Below, one piece after another: positions 1 through 12,539 of a stretch of DNA of 64,000 bases. The DNA comes from Branchiostoma belcheri (lineage: Eukaryota; Chordata; Leptocardii; Amphioxiformes; Branchiostomatidae): NCBI RefSeq assembly GCF_001625305.1, contig NW_017803976.1:1544841-1608840 (forward strand). The letters are read 5' to 3'. Within the stretch, counting starts at the first letter, position 1. Each line of letters begins with the position of its first letter. The notes under the pieces are model-generated. The model saw only the letters and a program-made list of their open reading frames with translations, searched no databases and was not told where the DNA came from. A program made the translations under genes and the position numbers.

Positions 1-165
1 ATTCTACGACATTGGTATGGTTTTTTTGTAACTTACGGTATATTTTTGCTCATTTTGCAATTGTTTTGTACGATTTACAGTATGGTTGAAAACTTTTTTT
101 TTTTTGAAACGGCCGAAAATTCATGCGCGCGCGGATGTCATCCATATAATCAAATCAACATGGCC
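1..165. mobile_element. Harbinger-type MITE family 1, right part (cut by window edge)
   Basis: It ends in the family-1 terminus (reverse of GGCCATGTTGATTTGATTAT) after the subterminal GCGCGCGC block, followed by TTA. The left half lies outside the window. Confidence 0.85.
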
Positions 166-650
166 TTATTGTGAGTCAGACTGTCAAAGTGTCACCTCTG
201 ACCCAAAATTGGGAGTGGCGCTACAAACAAACTGGCTAGCTTGCCTGACAAGAATGTACAGTAAATACTATAATTTTCGATGGCGCAAATTTATACATGA
301 TTGTGTATATTTTCGAATGAAAGCTCATCTGTGTTCAACTTGGTAGAAACCATAGTTATAGAGTTCAAGCTTTGTTTCAACACAGGAAGCTCACCATGAA
401 TTTTTGGCCAACCTTTGTCAGATGTATATATTTTCGTGCACTTGGGTACTAAACTACTACAGAGGGACCATCATCAGAATCTGATGTAGTGCTAGGTTTG
501 ATTTAATCCAGAAGATGCATGCTTCACTCATTACACCATGAGGTGTAGGATGGTAGCCTGGCACCTACTGTATTACTGGCCCTATAGAGGCACGAAGAAA
601 GGTCACTCACAAGAATGGTGTCTTAAAAGAAAACAAGTTTTTAGAGATAA
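166..650. other. no gene or repeat recognised
   Basis: AT-rich spacer between two MITEs. The same is true of 1135-1668 and 2346-2688. Confidence 0.5.
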
Positions 651-1134
651 GGCCACACCAAGTAAATTTTATGGATGACGTCCTTTGGAGACCCTAAATC
701 TAATGCGAGAGGGCGAAAAAAAACAAGAAGGGCCCTAAAAACAAGATGCCTAGATTAGAAATATACGAAAATGTTAGGACACAAATTGAATGAGATGACA
801 CAGTGTAACAAGCAAGAAGTCTTTTATTCATCATCAAAACAGCAATAAATCAGGTGTAACAGCAGTTGTCCTCCTGTGCTTTGGGGAGATAGATGGAGCG
901 GTCAGCAAGTTTCTTCAAATGTGCCAGCATGTACCAAACTGAATTCCTAAAGGAAGTCATGATTTCCTTGCTTGATGCTTCATAAGCTTTGGTCGGTACA
1001 AACCTATTTGTGGCACTGTCGTGACTCTTTGGTCATAGTTACAGGAAGCGAAATTTCTTGTGTTTTTTTTTCTAGGAAGAGGCCAAAATCAATGCGCGCG
1101 CGGACGTCATCCATAAAATTTACTTGGTGTGGCC
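651..1134. mobile_element. Harbinger-type MITE family 2, full copy
   Basis: Termini GGCCACACCAAGTAAATTTT, TAA on both sides. The interior is the reverse complement of the copy at 29728-30221. Confidence 0.9.
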
Positions 1135-1668
1135 TAACCAGTCATGGATAGAGATAGACATAGCCAGTCAAAGTAGATCTAGATGCAGCTATATGGTAGC
1201 TGCTTCTGCTGAAGTCTTGTACTTTGCTGCTGCTTTATCCATTATTATTGAGAGGGTGACGATTTAGAGGTTTACAAAGCTTTCAGTTCTGGCTACTGTT
1301 TTTTTTTTGTGCAAGTTGGCATTTGTTTTACTACAAACTGACCTTTTTTTAAAGTTTAAAGACAATGGATAGGCTGGCGTACTGCTTTTGGCAGCAAACT
1401 TGCAGTATACCATAAGACTAATCCTATCCTTATTCATGAACAAAAAGGCAAATTAAACAGACAATTTACAGCACACAGAGGAGCAGTCTCTCTGGTGTAA
1501 TTCTGCTGCCCTGCCAGCTGGTAATGACACAATATCTGCACAGCTTGTCACTAATCCCTCCCTATAAATCACCTGCAGATCAGATGGAGAGAAGCTAATT
1601 AGTTAGAATATAGACATTGTTTTGATCTGAGGAGAGAGATGTTTTTCCTTCTTTTTTTTTTTTATCTA

Positions 1669-2068
1669 GGCCATGTTGATTTGATTATATGGATGACATC
1701 CGCGCGCGCATGAATTTTCGGCCGTTTCCAAAAAAAAAAAGTTTTCAACCATACATTTACAATCGTACAAAACAGTTGCAAAATGAGCAAAAATATACCA
1801 AGTTACAAAAAAAAAATTAATAAAAACTATACCAATGTCATAGAATGCCAAAATCAAACGAAAAAAGACGAAGTTGTAAAGAAATGAACTTGAAGACTAG
1901 ATTATTCGCCAAACTATATTCTGTGCCATTTGCTCAACCCTCATGACCACGTAGATTTCATAATGAAAACAACTTTTTTTTTGTGCAAAACTTTTTTTTT
2001 ATTCGCACGCGCGCATCAGTTTTGGGGCTCCCGGAGGATGTCATCTATATAATCAAATCAACATGGCC
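1669..2068. mobile_element. Harbinger-type MITE family 1, full copy
   Basis: Terminal inverted repeats GGCCATGTTGATTTGATTAT enclose about 400 bp with A/T runs and no coding capacity. It is flanked by CTA on both sides (1666-1668, 2069-2071), the only copy here whose 3-bp duplication is not TTA or TAA. Confidence 0.9.
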
Positions 2069-2069
2069 C

Positions 2070-2345
2070 TATTGAAAGCATTACCAGGGTAAAGGGAATG
2101 AGGAGAGGAAATTGGTTGATGGAATATCACTTAACGTTATACATACACTACATGTATATATCCTTATTCTTTTCATGAATATATTGCATACTTAACATCA
2201 TGTCATACGCCGTTTACGTTCTTATTCCTGCAGTAATACTAGTAGTCTCTTAGAATAGACTGGATTGTATTGATCACATTGTTACTGATGCCATACATTG
2301 TACCGTGTACAACTGTCGAGCAATAAAGTTCATTCATTCATTCAC
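2070..2345 (+). mobile_element. LINE 3' end with (ATTC)n tail
   Basis: It ends GAGCAATAAAGTTCATTCATTCATTC, the kind of short tandem tail left by CR1/L2-type LINEs. No coding part was recognised. Confidence 0.5.
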
Positions 2346-2688
2346 TTAAAAAAATATGACATTGACAGTAAATGACTTCTAACGTTACGCATACAAGAAA
2401 ATAAGAATGCAAGTTAAAGTGACCACTTCTGCACACTGACTTCTACATATTAAACCATCTAGTCATTGTAACCACTTTTTGGTGGTCCCTTCGATAATTT
2501 TTCCATTGACACAACGCAGAAAAATATCCTGTCTATAGTTACCGCCTGTCCACATCAATCAAATTCAATTCATTGGTCCACTAAGTCGTCCTAGTTGGGC
2601 ATTTTATACCGTGGTCTTTTTCAATCTCTTACGTCATACTGTGTCAACTGTACCAAGGAGAAACCCAGGATTCGCCGGCCAGAAATTA

Positions 2689-3064
2689 GGCCACACCAAT
2701 TTAATTTGTTGGTTCTCGGATTCGCCTCTTCATTTTTTTCTGATTTGCAAAAAAAAAAAAAAGATTCTGGTTCTGAATCAACTAAAAAATGCTCATATTT
2801 TGCCCCCAACAGTTGAGGAAATTCCTTTTCTTCCTAGTTGTTACAGTTTTTTTCCATTTATCAATGCAGTGGTTTGATTAAAAGTTCAAAATTTATACTT
2901 TAAATTTTAATCCAGGCTGTTTTGTTGACTTCATGGCTCATATTGTAGCATTTGGGGCTATAATAGGATGCCTAGACCTCTTTTTATTTTTATTTTTTTT
3001 CGCCCTGTCGCTTCATATTTTTTCTGAAAAAATCCGAGAACCAACAAATTAAATTGGTGTGGCC
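2689..3064. mobile_element. Harbinger-type MITE family 3
   Basis: Termini GGCCACACCAATTTAATTTG, followed by TTGGTTCTCGGATT on both arms, and TTA on both sides. The interior differs from families 1 and 2. Confidence 0.88.
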
Positions 3065-3954
3065 TTATGATGCTTTGTGTGGATAAATCAGGAAGAGGGT
3101 TTTGGAGAGGTTTGACAGTTTTGGGTTGCAGGGTGTAAATTTATTGCAGCTTTTTTCATCATGAAAAATCAAATCAAGCCACGGCAATTAGAGTGTTAAT
3201 CCAGGGCGTTTTCTGGTGATTATATTTTTATTGCATGCATCCAATTGTGTTGTGCTAATGTTCCCCATGTGTAAAAAGTGACACATAACCTTTGACACAG
3301 TCACTGACCTTGATAATTTAAGGTAGCAGAACACAGTTTTCGCCCTATGGGGATTTCTATAGTTAAGGACCCCAAGATGACTCACTTCGACGCGGTAAAA
3401 ATTATAGCAGGGTGCACTTCACAAATACGAAAATCGAATATGTTTGAGAAGAAGGTACAAACTACAAAATATCTAGAAACCAAAAAATCCTGTCGGCGTA
3501 TCTGCTCGTAACGTACACTTTGAAATCACCCCCTACGGACGTGACCTGAACTGCAGCCGACTCACCCGGAAAGCCAGTTGCGCAATACGGCGCATTTATA
3601 CACGAACTGCAAAACTTTCACAATTCAAATCATACAGTCTCAAACCCGATACATTCCTACACCACACAGCACAATTTACATCTGGCTGACGCTCTTATCA
3701 GGCTTTCTACCCAGCCTTCAAGAATATTCGCTGCACTACTTTCTATACCCGCGTCATCGTCCCCGGGGGTCGCCCATTAATACTGCTACCTTAAACAGGA
3801 AATCTGAGATTGAAAACTTCCTAGAAGTTATATATTATTGGTTTATTTGTACCAACGTATCAACAACAACAACATATCTCGCAGCCTTGACATACAGGGC
3901 TGAATTCTGATGTTTGTTTACAATATAAATCATTAATTAATAATAGGGAAATAC
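3065..3954. other. no gene recognised
   Basis: A 110-codon plus frame at 3578-3910 shows no domain and no splice context. Confidence 0.5.
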
Positions 3955-4145
3955 AAATTACAATCATGTCAGAATCTACAGATTAATATGATGTCACTTT
4001 AGTTCAACGATTCAGCGAATTTAGATATTTACAATAATGCCTAATATCACTCAAGTTTTAAATTTAACATATATGTAGAAGAATAATCATCAGAAATAAA
4101 TAAATAAATCATCATCATAAATAAATTCCTGTGTCACAATAAAGT
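3955..4145 (+). repeat. LINE-like 3' UTR fragment
   Basis: Shares CATATATGTAGAAGAATA and CTGTGTCACAATAAAGTA with 11404-11612. It reads as a 3' UTR ending in a polyadenylation-like AATAAA. Confidence 0.5.
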
Positions 4146-4350
4146 ATGCGAGCTCAGCTTCCTGAATTCGAATATTATGCTGAGACCTTCACCCCATCAC
4201 CTCTGCCTAACCTTTTTACCTGTCGTTCTGCCTGTCAGTTTTCCCTCTGTAAACGCACACTTCGGAATCACAGACGCACAAACACATGGCTCGGCCACCC
4301 AAAACAACACTTCTGTACCCCAAAATAATACAGGTCTCAGTAATAAGCAG

Positions 4351-4530
4351 GATGTTATGTAAGATTTTCACTATTTCAATCATCGTTGTTTTACACATTT
4401 TCTTGCGGTATAAGTCTACCTGGGTTCATAATGATTTTGGGGAGTAAAAGATCAACGTCGTTGCGCCGCAAACCGATGTGTTGGAAGTTTTGGTGAAAAA
4501 TCTTACATAATAAGATCACTTTAGAACAAC
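4351..4530. mobile_element. piggyBac-like MITE, internally deleted and reversed
   Basis: Both ends (GTTATGTAAGATTTT and AAATCTTACATAATAAG) and the block GGGGAGTAAAAGATCAACGT match the 33.8-kb copy in reverse. About half of the interior is missing. Confidence 0.62.
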
Positions 4531-5034
4531 CTTCCCAATATTTTTTTCTATTCTCTCTTCTTTCGAAACGTTTTGAACGCCTCCTTACTGACGCTATATT
4601 AAAATGTACACAAAAACGCACTATCAAGACCTCGGTTGTCCCCAAGACACATGAGAGGTGAGACGAGACAGCCAGTGACGCAATAAAAGAGAGTAATATT
4701 AATAAAACTCCTTTCTTGTTGCACCCATGGGAAATTTGAGCATCTTGCCTTTATCCGCTGGTCGAATGGCTTTCTTTATAAATGTGCTCCTGGTTATTAT
4801 ACGGTTGGAGGAAGGAGCAGACAGTTGCAACCTAAGGGACTCCGGATTTCATGTACCATATATTTGCATTCGGGGCGTCACACGTCTAGATATGCATTCG
4901 AGGCAATTCCTTGCTCTTTACAATTCACAAGGAAACTCTTGGAAAAGCTTAATACAAATGTGATGGGTCTTGTATATTGCTGGTAAAACAAGATAATATA
5001 TTTGTTAAAGTTAAAACTTTAGATCCAACACAAA
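4531..5034. other. no gene or repeat recognised
   Basis: Only a short frame (4727-4963) without recognisable features. Confidence 0.45.
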
Positions 5035-5300
5035 GACGTTCTCTCATCTAGAGCTTTCGACCAGTCACTCTGGTCTTCCTCAGTAAACTGACCCAGCGAG
5101 GCTTGTCACGTGGCTTCTTTGAAGTGTGACGTTAACACTGGGTCAAAGGTATCTGGTAGACGATGTCGGCTCCCGTCGCGGTTGAATGAAGGGTGATGGG
5201 CCCTAATGTAAATAGCCCCTTTCACCCCTCTCAGGAAATAGTATTGTTCAGTGTGTCCAATATTCTTACAGTGTCCAGTGAAAGTCTTTTTTAAGAGTTA
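5035..5300 (-). mobile_element. Penelope-like retroelement 3' fragment
   Basis: On the minus strand one frame reads TGHCKNIGHTEQYYFLRGVK, then GAIYIRAHHPSFNRDG and a stop. This is the typical end of the GIY-YIG domain of Penelope-like reverse transcriptases (IYIR...PSLNRDGG, from memory). A CTGANGAA-stem-GAAA structure (5055-5083) lies just downstream. Confidence 0.62.
5055..5083 (-). ncRNA. hammerhead-like core motif in the Penelope-like tail
   Basis: On the minus strand: CTGAGGAA, a 6-bp stem GACCAG/CTGGTC, then GAAA. This has the layout of a hammerhead ribozyme core but with an extra A before stem II. Ribozyme activity is not shown. Confidence 0.35.
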
Positions 5301-5580
5301 AAACTTTAAACCTGTAACTACCAACACAGATGAACCTTCATGGTAGTATAAAAGGAGAAGAAGTTATCTGGCTAGGCCAAATCCTCCGTAGCCCTAGGGA
5401 AAATTGGGAGATCGCGACTATTTTTTGGTCGACCTGGTTCCATCTACCCATGGCTGTCCGCATATTACACGGCTAATGGCCAGCCTCGCGGACCGCTGGC
5501 TTTCCAATACAACTGTCGGCCATTGATTAACGCTACCATCTCTCTAGAAGTGTTTTTAAATGCTTACTGCTGCACTTTCG

Positions 5581-5715
5581 TAATCTCCAAGCAAAACAGT
5601 ATCAAATTGGCCCGGCAGTTACCATTTGCCACCCGAAGTTTGGCTGGCATGAAAAAAAGATGCCAGTACGAAAAGAAAGCAGTACAAAAACGCATAAACC
5701 ACTACTTGGAGAGTA
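5581..5715. mobile_element. Mutator-like MITE family M1
   Basis: Termini TAATCTCCAAGCA and TTGGAGAGTA. Flanks GCACTTTCG and GCTCTTTCG are a 9-bp duplication with one mismatch. Confidence 0.75.
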
Positions 5716-5741
5716 GCTCTTTCGCCCATGTACTATTCTAC

Positions 5742-5920
5742 GACTCTCCAAGCAGAGGCTGTGGGGGAATGATCGTTACCTTTTTATATATGGCCGGGTT
5801 TTTTTTGTCCTGATCCCCACCAACGCCGTCGGTGGCCGCGGAGCTTCTCTGGCTAATGGATACTGCCTGGCCAATTTGATACTGTCTTTTTGCCACCGAG
5901 AGGGATCTGCTTGGAGATTA
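5742..5920. mobile_element. Mutator-like MITE family M1, opposite orientation
   Basis: Ends ACTCTCCAAGCAGAGG and GATCTGCTTGGAGATTA, flanked by a perfect 9-bp duplication CTATTCTAC (5733-5741, 5921-5929). The interior is near-identical to 28279-28485. Confidence 0.82.
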
Positions 5921-5929
5921 CTATTCTAC

Positions 5930-6829
5930 ACCATTAGATCTAGAGATTGTCAGAACAATAGGCCCAACAGGATGCCCTTGTTACTTAGTTTAGTACCTCC
6001 AAATGTACAAAATTAGGCCCATCGAGTTAGCCTCCATAGCAGGCGTCATGTCTAGGCCTATGATGTGCAGTTTAAGAATTGCATATGCCTGCTATGGAAG
6101 TTAGTTTGACGCCGTCTACCGCCACCATTGCCAGTCTACAATCCCCAATTCAGTTGGTGGTCCATCCAGTAAGTGGAGTTCATTCACAATCATTACGAAT
6201 GTGTCGTTTTCGACCTCGCCTACATGAGTTTTTATTGATATCGTCTTTTCAGTCTACCTTGAATAATGTTGTCTTAGGATTACCGGCAATGACGTTGGTT
6301 GATGCCAGAGAGCTTAGGGATCCCATTGCCGAAGGCTTTATTTTGATTTTCCATGAATACAATCACGAAACTCGTGCGTTCGATCTGTCAAAGCAGTGCG
6401 TTATTTCACGTGTCCAGTCCGAGCCAGTAATCTCTGAATCACCCGGGGGAAATTTTGGGGGATCTCCCAATGTTTCGGTCGACCTGTTTCCACTAGACTG
6501 TGCTGGTGGCATTTCATGGTCAGTGGGCAAGGCACAGGGGCAAGCTCTGGTTGCTGATGAGAAGTTGTGCAGAAAATACAGGTCAATCCTTCACAAAGTT
6601 TCAGTAGAAGGACTAGCTTCAGGCCTGTCCTTCTGCACACTATTTAGAACAATCCACTTAAGACAAACTGTATAAGGTAGAACAAAGAAGAGGTATTCAG
6701 TCATCTCATGTCCACCAGTAATGACCATGCAATAAGAAAAATTTAGAGAATTTATCTCCAATTGCTTCAAAAAGAGACAAGACATCCTCAAGGCCTAGAT
6801 TAGTTTATTCTCTAGTAGTTGTTTAGACT
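5930..6829. other. unrecognised, one 198-codon frame
   Basis: The plus frame 6079-6675 is the longest unexplained frame here. It has no recognisable domain, signal peptide or splice partner and is probably chance or old repeat. Confidence 0.4.
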
Positions 6830-6904
6830 TTTACGTTATTCTGTTATCCTTGTATCATATGTATCATATTACTCAGTACGATGTACATGTAACATCACAT
6901 TCTG
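6830..6904 (+). mobile_element. LINE 3' UTR, left part, split by the element at 6905-7657
   Basis: AT-rich sequence that appears to continue at 7658-7697 with CATGCAAATAAAGATTCATT, a LINE-type tail. Confidence 0.4.
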
Positions 6905-7657
6905 ATACATATGTCACAGGGGAGATTGGAATCCAGGGGAATCCGGAACTCCCCTAGGGGAGACTGGAATCCTCCTAGGGGAATCTGGAATCCTCCTAGG
7001 GGAGATTGGAATCCTGATATTCTGATCCCAGATTAGTAGTAGAAATACTAGAACTCATTCTTTTTCTGCCCAACACTGCTGATATGCTCTTCAACCAATC
7101 TGTAGAATTCTGCTTTCTGCTGCTGTTCATCCTCCGCCATGACTTGATCAGTATGCTGTCACTTTGACTGGCTTGGCATGGGGACAATCCCTTATATACC
7201 AAGTCACTAACTAACTGGAAAACCTGGTTTTTGATTCACTATCTCACAATGGCCTGATGCAAATATCTGAGTCTGATTTACATATTCACTTACCTATGCT
7301 GAATTTGATTGAAAGTTTAGGTGTGAAATAATTCAGTCTATTTTCCAAAGCATTTTGATGCAATCAGAATTTCTCCTTTTAAAATTGGAGATTGTAATAA
7401 TTCCCACTTGTCCTAGGGGAGATTGGAATCCCTATCTCCCCTAGGAGAATCCGGAACTCTCCTAGGAGAGATTGGAATTCAGATATTCAGATCCCAGTTT
7501 TGTAGAAGAAAAACTTCAATTCCAATTTCCCCTAGGGGAGATCGGAATTCTAATCTTCCCTAGGAGAGTTCCGGATTCTCCTAGGGGAGATCGGAATTCC
7601 AATCTCCCCTAGGGGAGTTCCGGATTCCCCTGGATTCCAATCTCCCCTGTGACATAT
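6905..7657. mobile_element. long inverted-repeat element built of CCTAGGGG tandem units, probably hAT-like
   Basis: Left end CACAGGGGAGATTGGAATCC (from about 6915) is mirrored at 7630-7651. The word CCCCTAGGGGAGATTGGAAT recurs many times near both ends (6917-7015 and 7410-7650), while 7030-7400 is non-repetitive. CAGGGG ends fit hAT. It is inserted in LINE 3' sequence. Exact borders are uncertain. Confidence 0.6.
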
Positions 7658-7697
7658 ACATTTAGCCCCATTGCCATGAACATGCAAATAAAGATTC
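7658..7697 (+). mobile_element. LINE 3' tail, right part
   Basis: AATAAAGATTCATTCATA resembles the tail at 2300-2345. Confidence 0.4.
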
Positions 7698-8084
7698 ATT
7701 CATATATTAGCAAGCCGGTACAGAGCGGTAGTATACTATATACAAAACTCATCACTATCTGTAATACATGCACATGTGTTACACCGAAGCCATTCAGGTT
7801 GCCAGCGCTACTGTGGCCAAGTAATTTTCCCGTGTCATTTTTCCACAGCTGTTCTGATGAGTTATTACCGAAATACGACACTGGTGTGGCGACGCGTCTG
7901 TTCAACAGCTAGCTAGCTATACGACCTATGTCACACAGCCGAACATGGACTCCCGACCACTCCCGACCTTCACCAGACCATGGTGGAGAGTCAGTCGTGA
8001 GCAAGATCGTGGAAAGGTCCTTGCATTGCCGTTGTCATCCATATTCAGGACCTTCCCATTGGCGTAATAGATAGATATTGTTTG

Positions 8085-8300
8085 TTTATTTTTTTTTGTT
8101 TATTTATTATTTGCACGTATAAAAAAGTTACATAATCAAAAAAATAACAATAAGAGAATATGCGGGGTAGGCCAGAAACCTAGGTGGTTTTTTAAAGGGC
8201 CTACCCCTAACAAAGGTAACTATGATACATGACAAAACATATTTGAATTAAACATCAAAATTAAACAATGAAATAATAATTGATTAATTAAACAAAATCA
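8085..8300 (-). mobile_element. LINE-like 3' UTR (minus)
   Basis: Read on the minus strand it ends in ACGTGCAAATAATAAATAAA. There is no reverse transcriptase part. Weak call. Confidence 0.35.
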
Positions 8301-8867
8301 CGACACAGAAATAATAACTGAAGTATGTAAACTAGTTTTTACATCTACGAAAAGAAATTAAACAGTCTTATAATTCAGGTCGCTGTTGCAGAAATAAACT
8401 GATATGAATTGTTTTGTGTATAAAAGGTATACAGAAGGGGCATGTGAACTCCTTTTATTTGTGACGTTTTGTCAGCTTACTCTATATCCATTCCTCCAAG
8501 GGCAATCCTTATTTATTATCTCAGTCCTAGCTCATCCCTATGAAGGTGATATGGAGGATTTGATACCATAGCCTCTGATGGGAGGCTTAGGGACTGCAGC
8601 AATAGAAGGGATCCACACGGCCGGTCATAAACGTTCAGGCATTGCCCTTGATGGCGAACATGAATGACACTTTAGTGTGTTGTATAAAAAATGAAGTTCC
8701 GGCAATGTCTCTGCTCATCTAAAGTTCTGAAAAGTTTGGGAACGTACAAAAAAGACACCTTCTGTCTTTAACAAGACACGCAATTATTAAAAAAAATGGA
8801 AATCAACCTATTTTGGAAAACCGCTTGCATTAGAATCAAATCTCAAAATTGTGTCTCAAATTTGGGT

Positions 8868-9213
8868 ATTTTTGGCGACGTCTCAGGGAGGAGCCTAATG
8901 GTACAGTATTGTGTGCAATTCAAAAAAATGCATTTTGTCCACAGGAATGGAATGTCCACAGGCATTTCCCTGACCCACATCTATGCCCACATTCCTGGAA
9001 ACCCTTGGGAAGACCCAGAAGACCTGTCTGCCACTGATGGCCCTACTTTCTCTGACCCCGGGGCTCGTTCACTATACACTCGGGGGAGGAGTGCACTGTA
9101 TCTGTCTTGCTCAAAATCATGAAATGATGGCAGTGCCATGCAAACAATAACCCTAACATCAACCACCGTCGCCATGGCAATGTATGTTTTCATTGCCAGT
9201 CTTGTTGTTCTTG
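8868..9213 (+). repeat. unclassified interspersed repeat R-A, copy 1
   Basis: It matches 53746-54113 in inverse orientation along its whole length. It contains an open frame with [15 protein letters not shown] shared by both copies. No terminal repeats or known domain were recognised. Confidence 0.7.
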
Positions 9214-10327
9214 TGTGAAAAAAATGATCCCACCACAGATGGATCACAGAGCGGTCCTCGTCTTGCTGACGGACGAACGACAATTTTTTTGTTCTTGATT
9301 TGATATCAGAAGGACTGTCTGAACGTTTCGTGGCGTGGTTCCAAGACAGCGTAACGTTACCTTGATGAAGTAATTTGATATTCTACACCTGTAGCGCCGG
9401 CAATGCTGTTTAAAGATGAGTTGAAGATGCAGGGTTGATGATGGCCTCCTCATAAGGGTGAACCCTGAAGTGAACCCGACAAGATCATTACAGAGAGAAA
9501 TAAAAAAAAAACATCCCAGTCAGAAGGAGCTTGCTATATATAGGCGTATCAGATTCCTCAGTGCGAAGACGAACATTACACTTGACGTTAAGTGTAGATA
9601 GTGGTATTAGCTGCGATATAAGGCAAAAAAGGAAGGGATTTGCCAAATGGATGAGGCGTTTAAGGACAAGCCCATGTCGTTAAGACGATATTGCCGAACG
9701 TCTGTACAAGTAAACCTGAAATGGAATTTCTACTTTTATGGCTTCGCATTACAGGCGCGATCGTAAAGGATCAGGAATAGGCGGATTGCGTGAGAAATCT
9801 CTTACGTGCGCTGAATTTAAACGTCGAATTGGCAAAACTTCAGATTTTTTTTTCAATATTCCAGCGTAAAAGCGAACTTTTTCATACTTGTATTAACTCC
9901 ATCGACGGTTTGCATGATGATATTCGTGTTATTCTTATGCACAGCTGCTGTTAAAAACAGTCGGTGACCCTCGACCGTATTGTTAATTTATCTTTGCCAT
10001 CTTGCCCTTCTAATTTGCCTTTTTATGGACTAGACCAAACAGCGTTCATAAAATTCTATTACAGCTCCATGGTGCTTGGCCGTTCATCTTAAATGCCATT
10101 TTACAATATGACAGAATTACATTTTCCATTTTCAGTGGAACTGCCGGTCGATGCCATTTACAATGATGCCAAAGGCACTTCATTGCTTTAACAATCTATT
10201 TGTTGGTGATTCAGACCCTGGTAGTTATAAAATGGTATGATATCCGACCAAATGTCGTCTTATTTACGACAGGAAGGCGACAGTTTCACGACATGGTGAA
10301 GGAATAGGGACTACTAATTCTTCATTA
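9214..10327. other. no gene or repeat recognised
   Basis: Ordinary AT-rich spacer. The same holds for 7698-8084 and 8301-8867. Confidence 0.45.
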
Positions 10328-10700
10328 GGCCATGTTGATTTGATTATATGGATGACATCCTCCGAGAACCCCAAAACCGATGCGCGCGTGCGAATAAAAA
10401 AAAAGTTTTGCAAAAAAAAAAGTTGTTTTCATTTTGAAATGTACGCGGTCATGAGGGTTGAACAAATGGGAGAGAATATGGTTTGCGAATAATCTAGTCT
10501 TCAAGTTCATTTCTTTACAATTTCGTCTTTTTTCGTTTGATTTTGGCATTCTACGACATTGGTATAGTTTTTACTTTTTTTTGTAACTTACGGTATATTT
10601 TTGCTCATTTTGCAACTGTATGGTTGAAAACTTTTTTTTTGAAACGGCCGAAAATTCATGCGCGCGCGGATGTCATCCATATAATCAAATCAACAGGGCC
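10328..10700. mobile_element. Harbinger-type MITE family 1, full copy
   Basis: Family-1 termini with TTA on both sides. The right terminus carries a small change (CAACAGGGCC). Confidence 0.9.
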
Positions 10701-10830
10701 TTACTAGCAATCATTTCTTGGTAGTTGGTACAAATGCCGCCTACTGCTGCACCGACAATATTTGTTTTCCCTTTCCGATTGCTCTGTCGGTTCGTCAATG
10801 GCGAAATCACATCTCTTATTTCTAGTTAAT

Positions 10831-11266
10831 GAAGAACTTTATTGCACGACAATTGCACATGGTACGATGTATGGCAAACTACATAAAGAGAGTAACAAAC
10901 AATAAAACGTGTTGAACAAGACCTAATGTTGAATAAAACCTAACAAATCTATATCATAATTATTCAAATAATAAGGGATAGCACAAGTCTTTGATAAAGT
11001 GTTACAATCGAGTAGGCTAATCACATGTTTCGGAATTTTTTCTAATAACAAAGCATTCCTTTATATATCTACCTATTTTTGCGTTGTGGGGACCATTACA
11101 TGTAAAGATATATTAAAATCTGTCTCTAATATCGAGACTCTTGAAATCTATTGTACCTGATTCCATAAATGTAAATAGCTTGTTACGTATAACATCATAT
11201 TTGGTACATTCCATAACAAAATGAAATTCGTGTGGAGGTATTGAAATGACGCTGTGTTCCACGTAA
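10831..11266 (-). mobile_element. LINE 3' end (minus), with conserved C-terminal tail
   Basis: The minus strand reads [20 protein letters not shown], the Cys/His tail common at the end of LINE ORF2, then a 3' UTR homologous to 37040-37390. It is interrupted by the MITE at 11267. Confidence 0.68.
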
Positions 11267-11403
11267 GGCCATGTTGATTTGATTATATGGATGACATCCG
11301 CGCGCGCATGAATTTTCGGCCGTTTCCAAAAAAAAAAGTTTTCAACCATACTGTAATTTGTACAAAACAGTTGCAAAATGAGCAAAAATATACCATAAAT
11401 TAC
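11267..11403. mobile_element. Harbinger-type MITE family 1, left part only
   Basis: It starts at GGCC after TAA and matches family 1 up to about 11403, where the homology stops and unrelated repeat DNA begins. The right half is missing. It interrupts LINE-derived sequence. Confidence 0.85.
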
Positions 11404-11612
11404 AATGTCGGAATCTTCAGATTTATATGATATCACTTTGGTTCGAATTCAACAAATTTAGGTATTTACAATCTTACAAACTATGACAATCTTACGTCGT
11501 ACAAATCTTATATCACTTAAGTTTTAACATATATGTAGAAGAATAGTCATCATAAATAAATAATGAATAAATCATCATCATAAATCAATTCCTGTGTCAC
11601 AATAAAGTAGCG
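11404..11612 (+). repeat. LINE-like 3' UTR fragment, second copy
   Basis: Homologous to 3955-4145 and directly adjoining the truncated MITE at 11267-11403. Confidence 0.5.
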
Positions 11613-11649
11613 GTCAGTGGAACTTGTGGTGCTGTTACATATTTGTGCT

Positions 11650-12310
11650 GTTTAAACAAGAGTTCCACGATCTCAAACCTTCGCCAAATGATGTTAACCC
11701 TTGCGAGTGATGAATTATACAATTTTAATAATTGATTTTGTAAATAAGAGCCTCATTTGCATGGATTATATCAGTTGATCATATTCTCCATCCAATGACA
11801 GCCTTATCATAACAAAAAGGCTATCATAGCACTTCCTCATAAATTATGCAAATGTGGTCATGATTTGAATAAATTATGTTTATTGATGTTCACCTTCACT
11901 TAACTTCCAAATGTGGCAAGTATGAAATTCGAGGTGCAGCAGTTACAACTATGGAATTATAAGAATTTGCCATTAATTATGCAAATTAGGTCCTCATTTA
12001 CATAATCTATATACTCAGATGTTTTTCTCGTTCTCAAGTAGATGTCTAAACTAAAAACTAAAAACATAACCTTCTTGGCGAAGGTAATAATCGCAACAAC
12101 TGCAACCGCTGGGCCGGCTGAACACATGAATGTGAGATGAGAAAGAACGATCGACACTGCTTGGTCGAGGATCATTGGCTTGTGTGCAGGGAATTGGCTA
12201 TTATTGAAGTAATAACGTTTCCCGGCTCCCATGCCGATTGACAGGAAGATACCGTAGCACGTCGAGCGCTGTGATACCTCAGCCATGACCTTTGCAATCT
12301 CATTGGTCAA
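11650..12310. repeat. unclassified repeat with octamer-rich AT blocks
   Basis: It begins AAACAAGAGTTCCACGATCTC, related in reverse to the end of 13738-14026. It holds several ATTTGCAT/ATGCAAAT words. A 117-codon minus frame (11957-12310) shows no known domain. Confidence 0.4.
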
Positions 12311-12539
12311 TGGGAAGCTTAATTGTTCCGATATTGTTCTTCCGTGCCTACTCCGTTCATATATAACAGCCTCCAGTTTAATATTCCGGACTTCTAGTTT
12401 AATTTCCGACTAATTCCATATCGGAGCAACCGTACATCTAGATGGGCTAATATTGTAAACTATAAGAAAAATAATGTAAGAAATATGTATGCGTAGCAGC
12501 CATCGAGGACCCCCTGGGGATTAGCAATTCTGCAGAATT

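Noticed and set aside
6079-6675. 198-codon open frame as a gene
   Set aside because: No recognised domain, no plausible partners or splice sites, and a composition that does not look like coding sequence.
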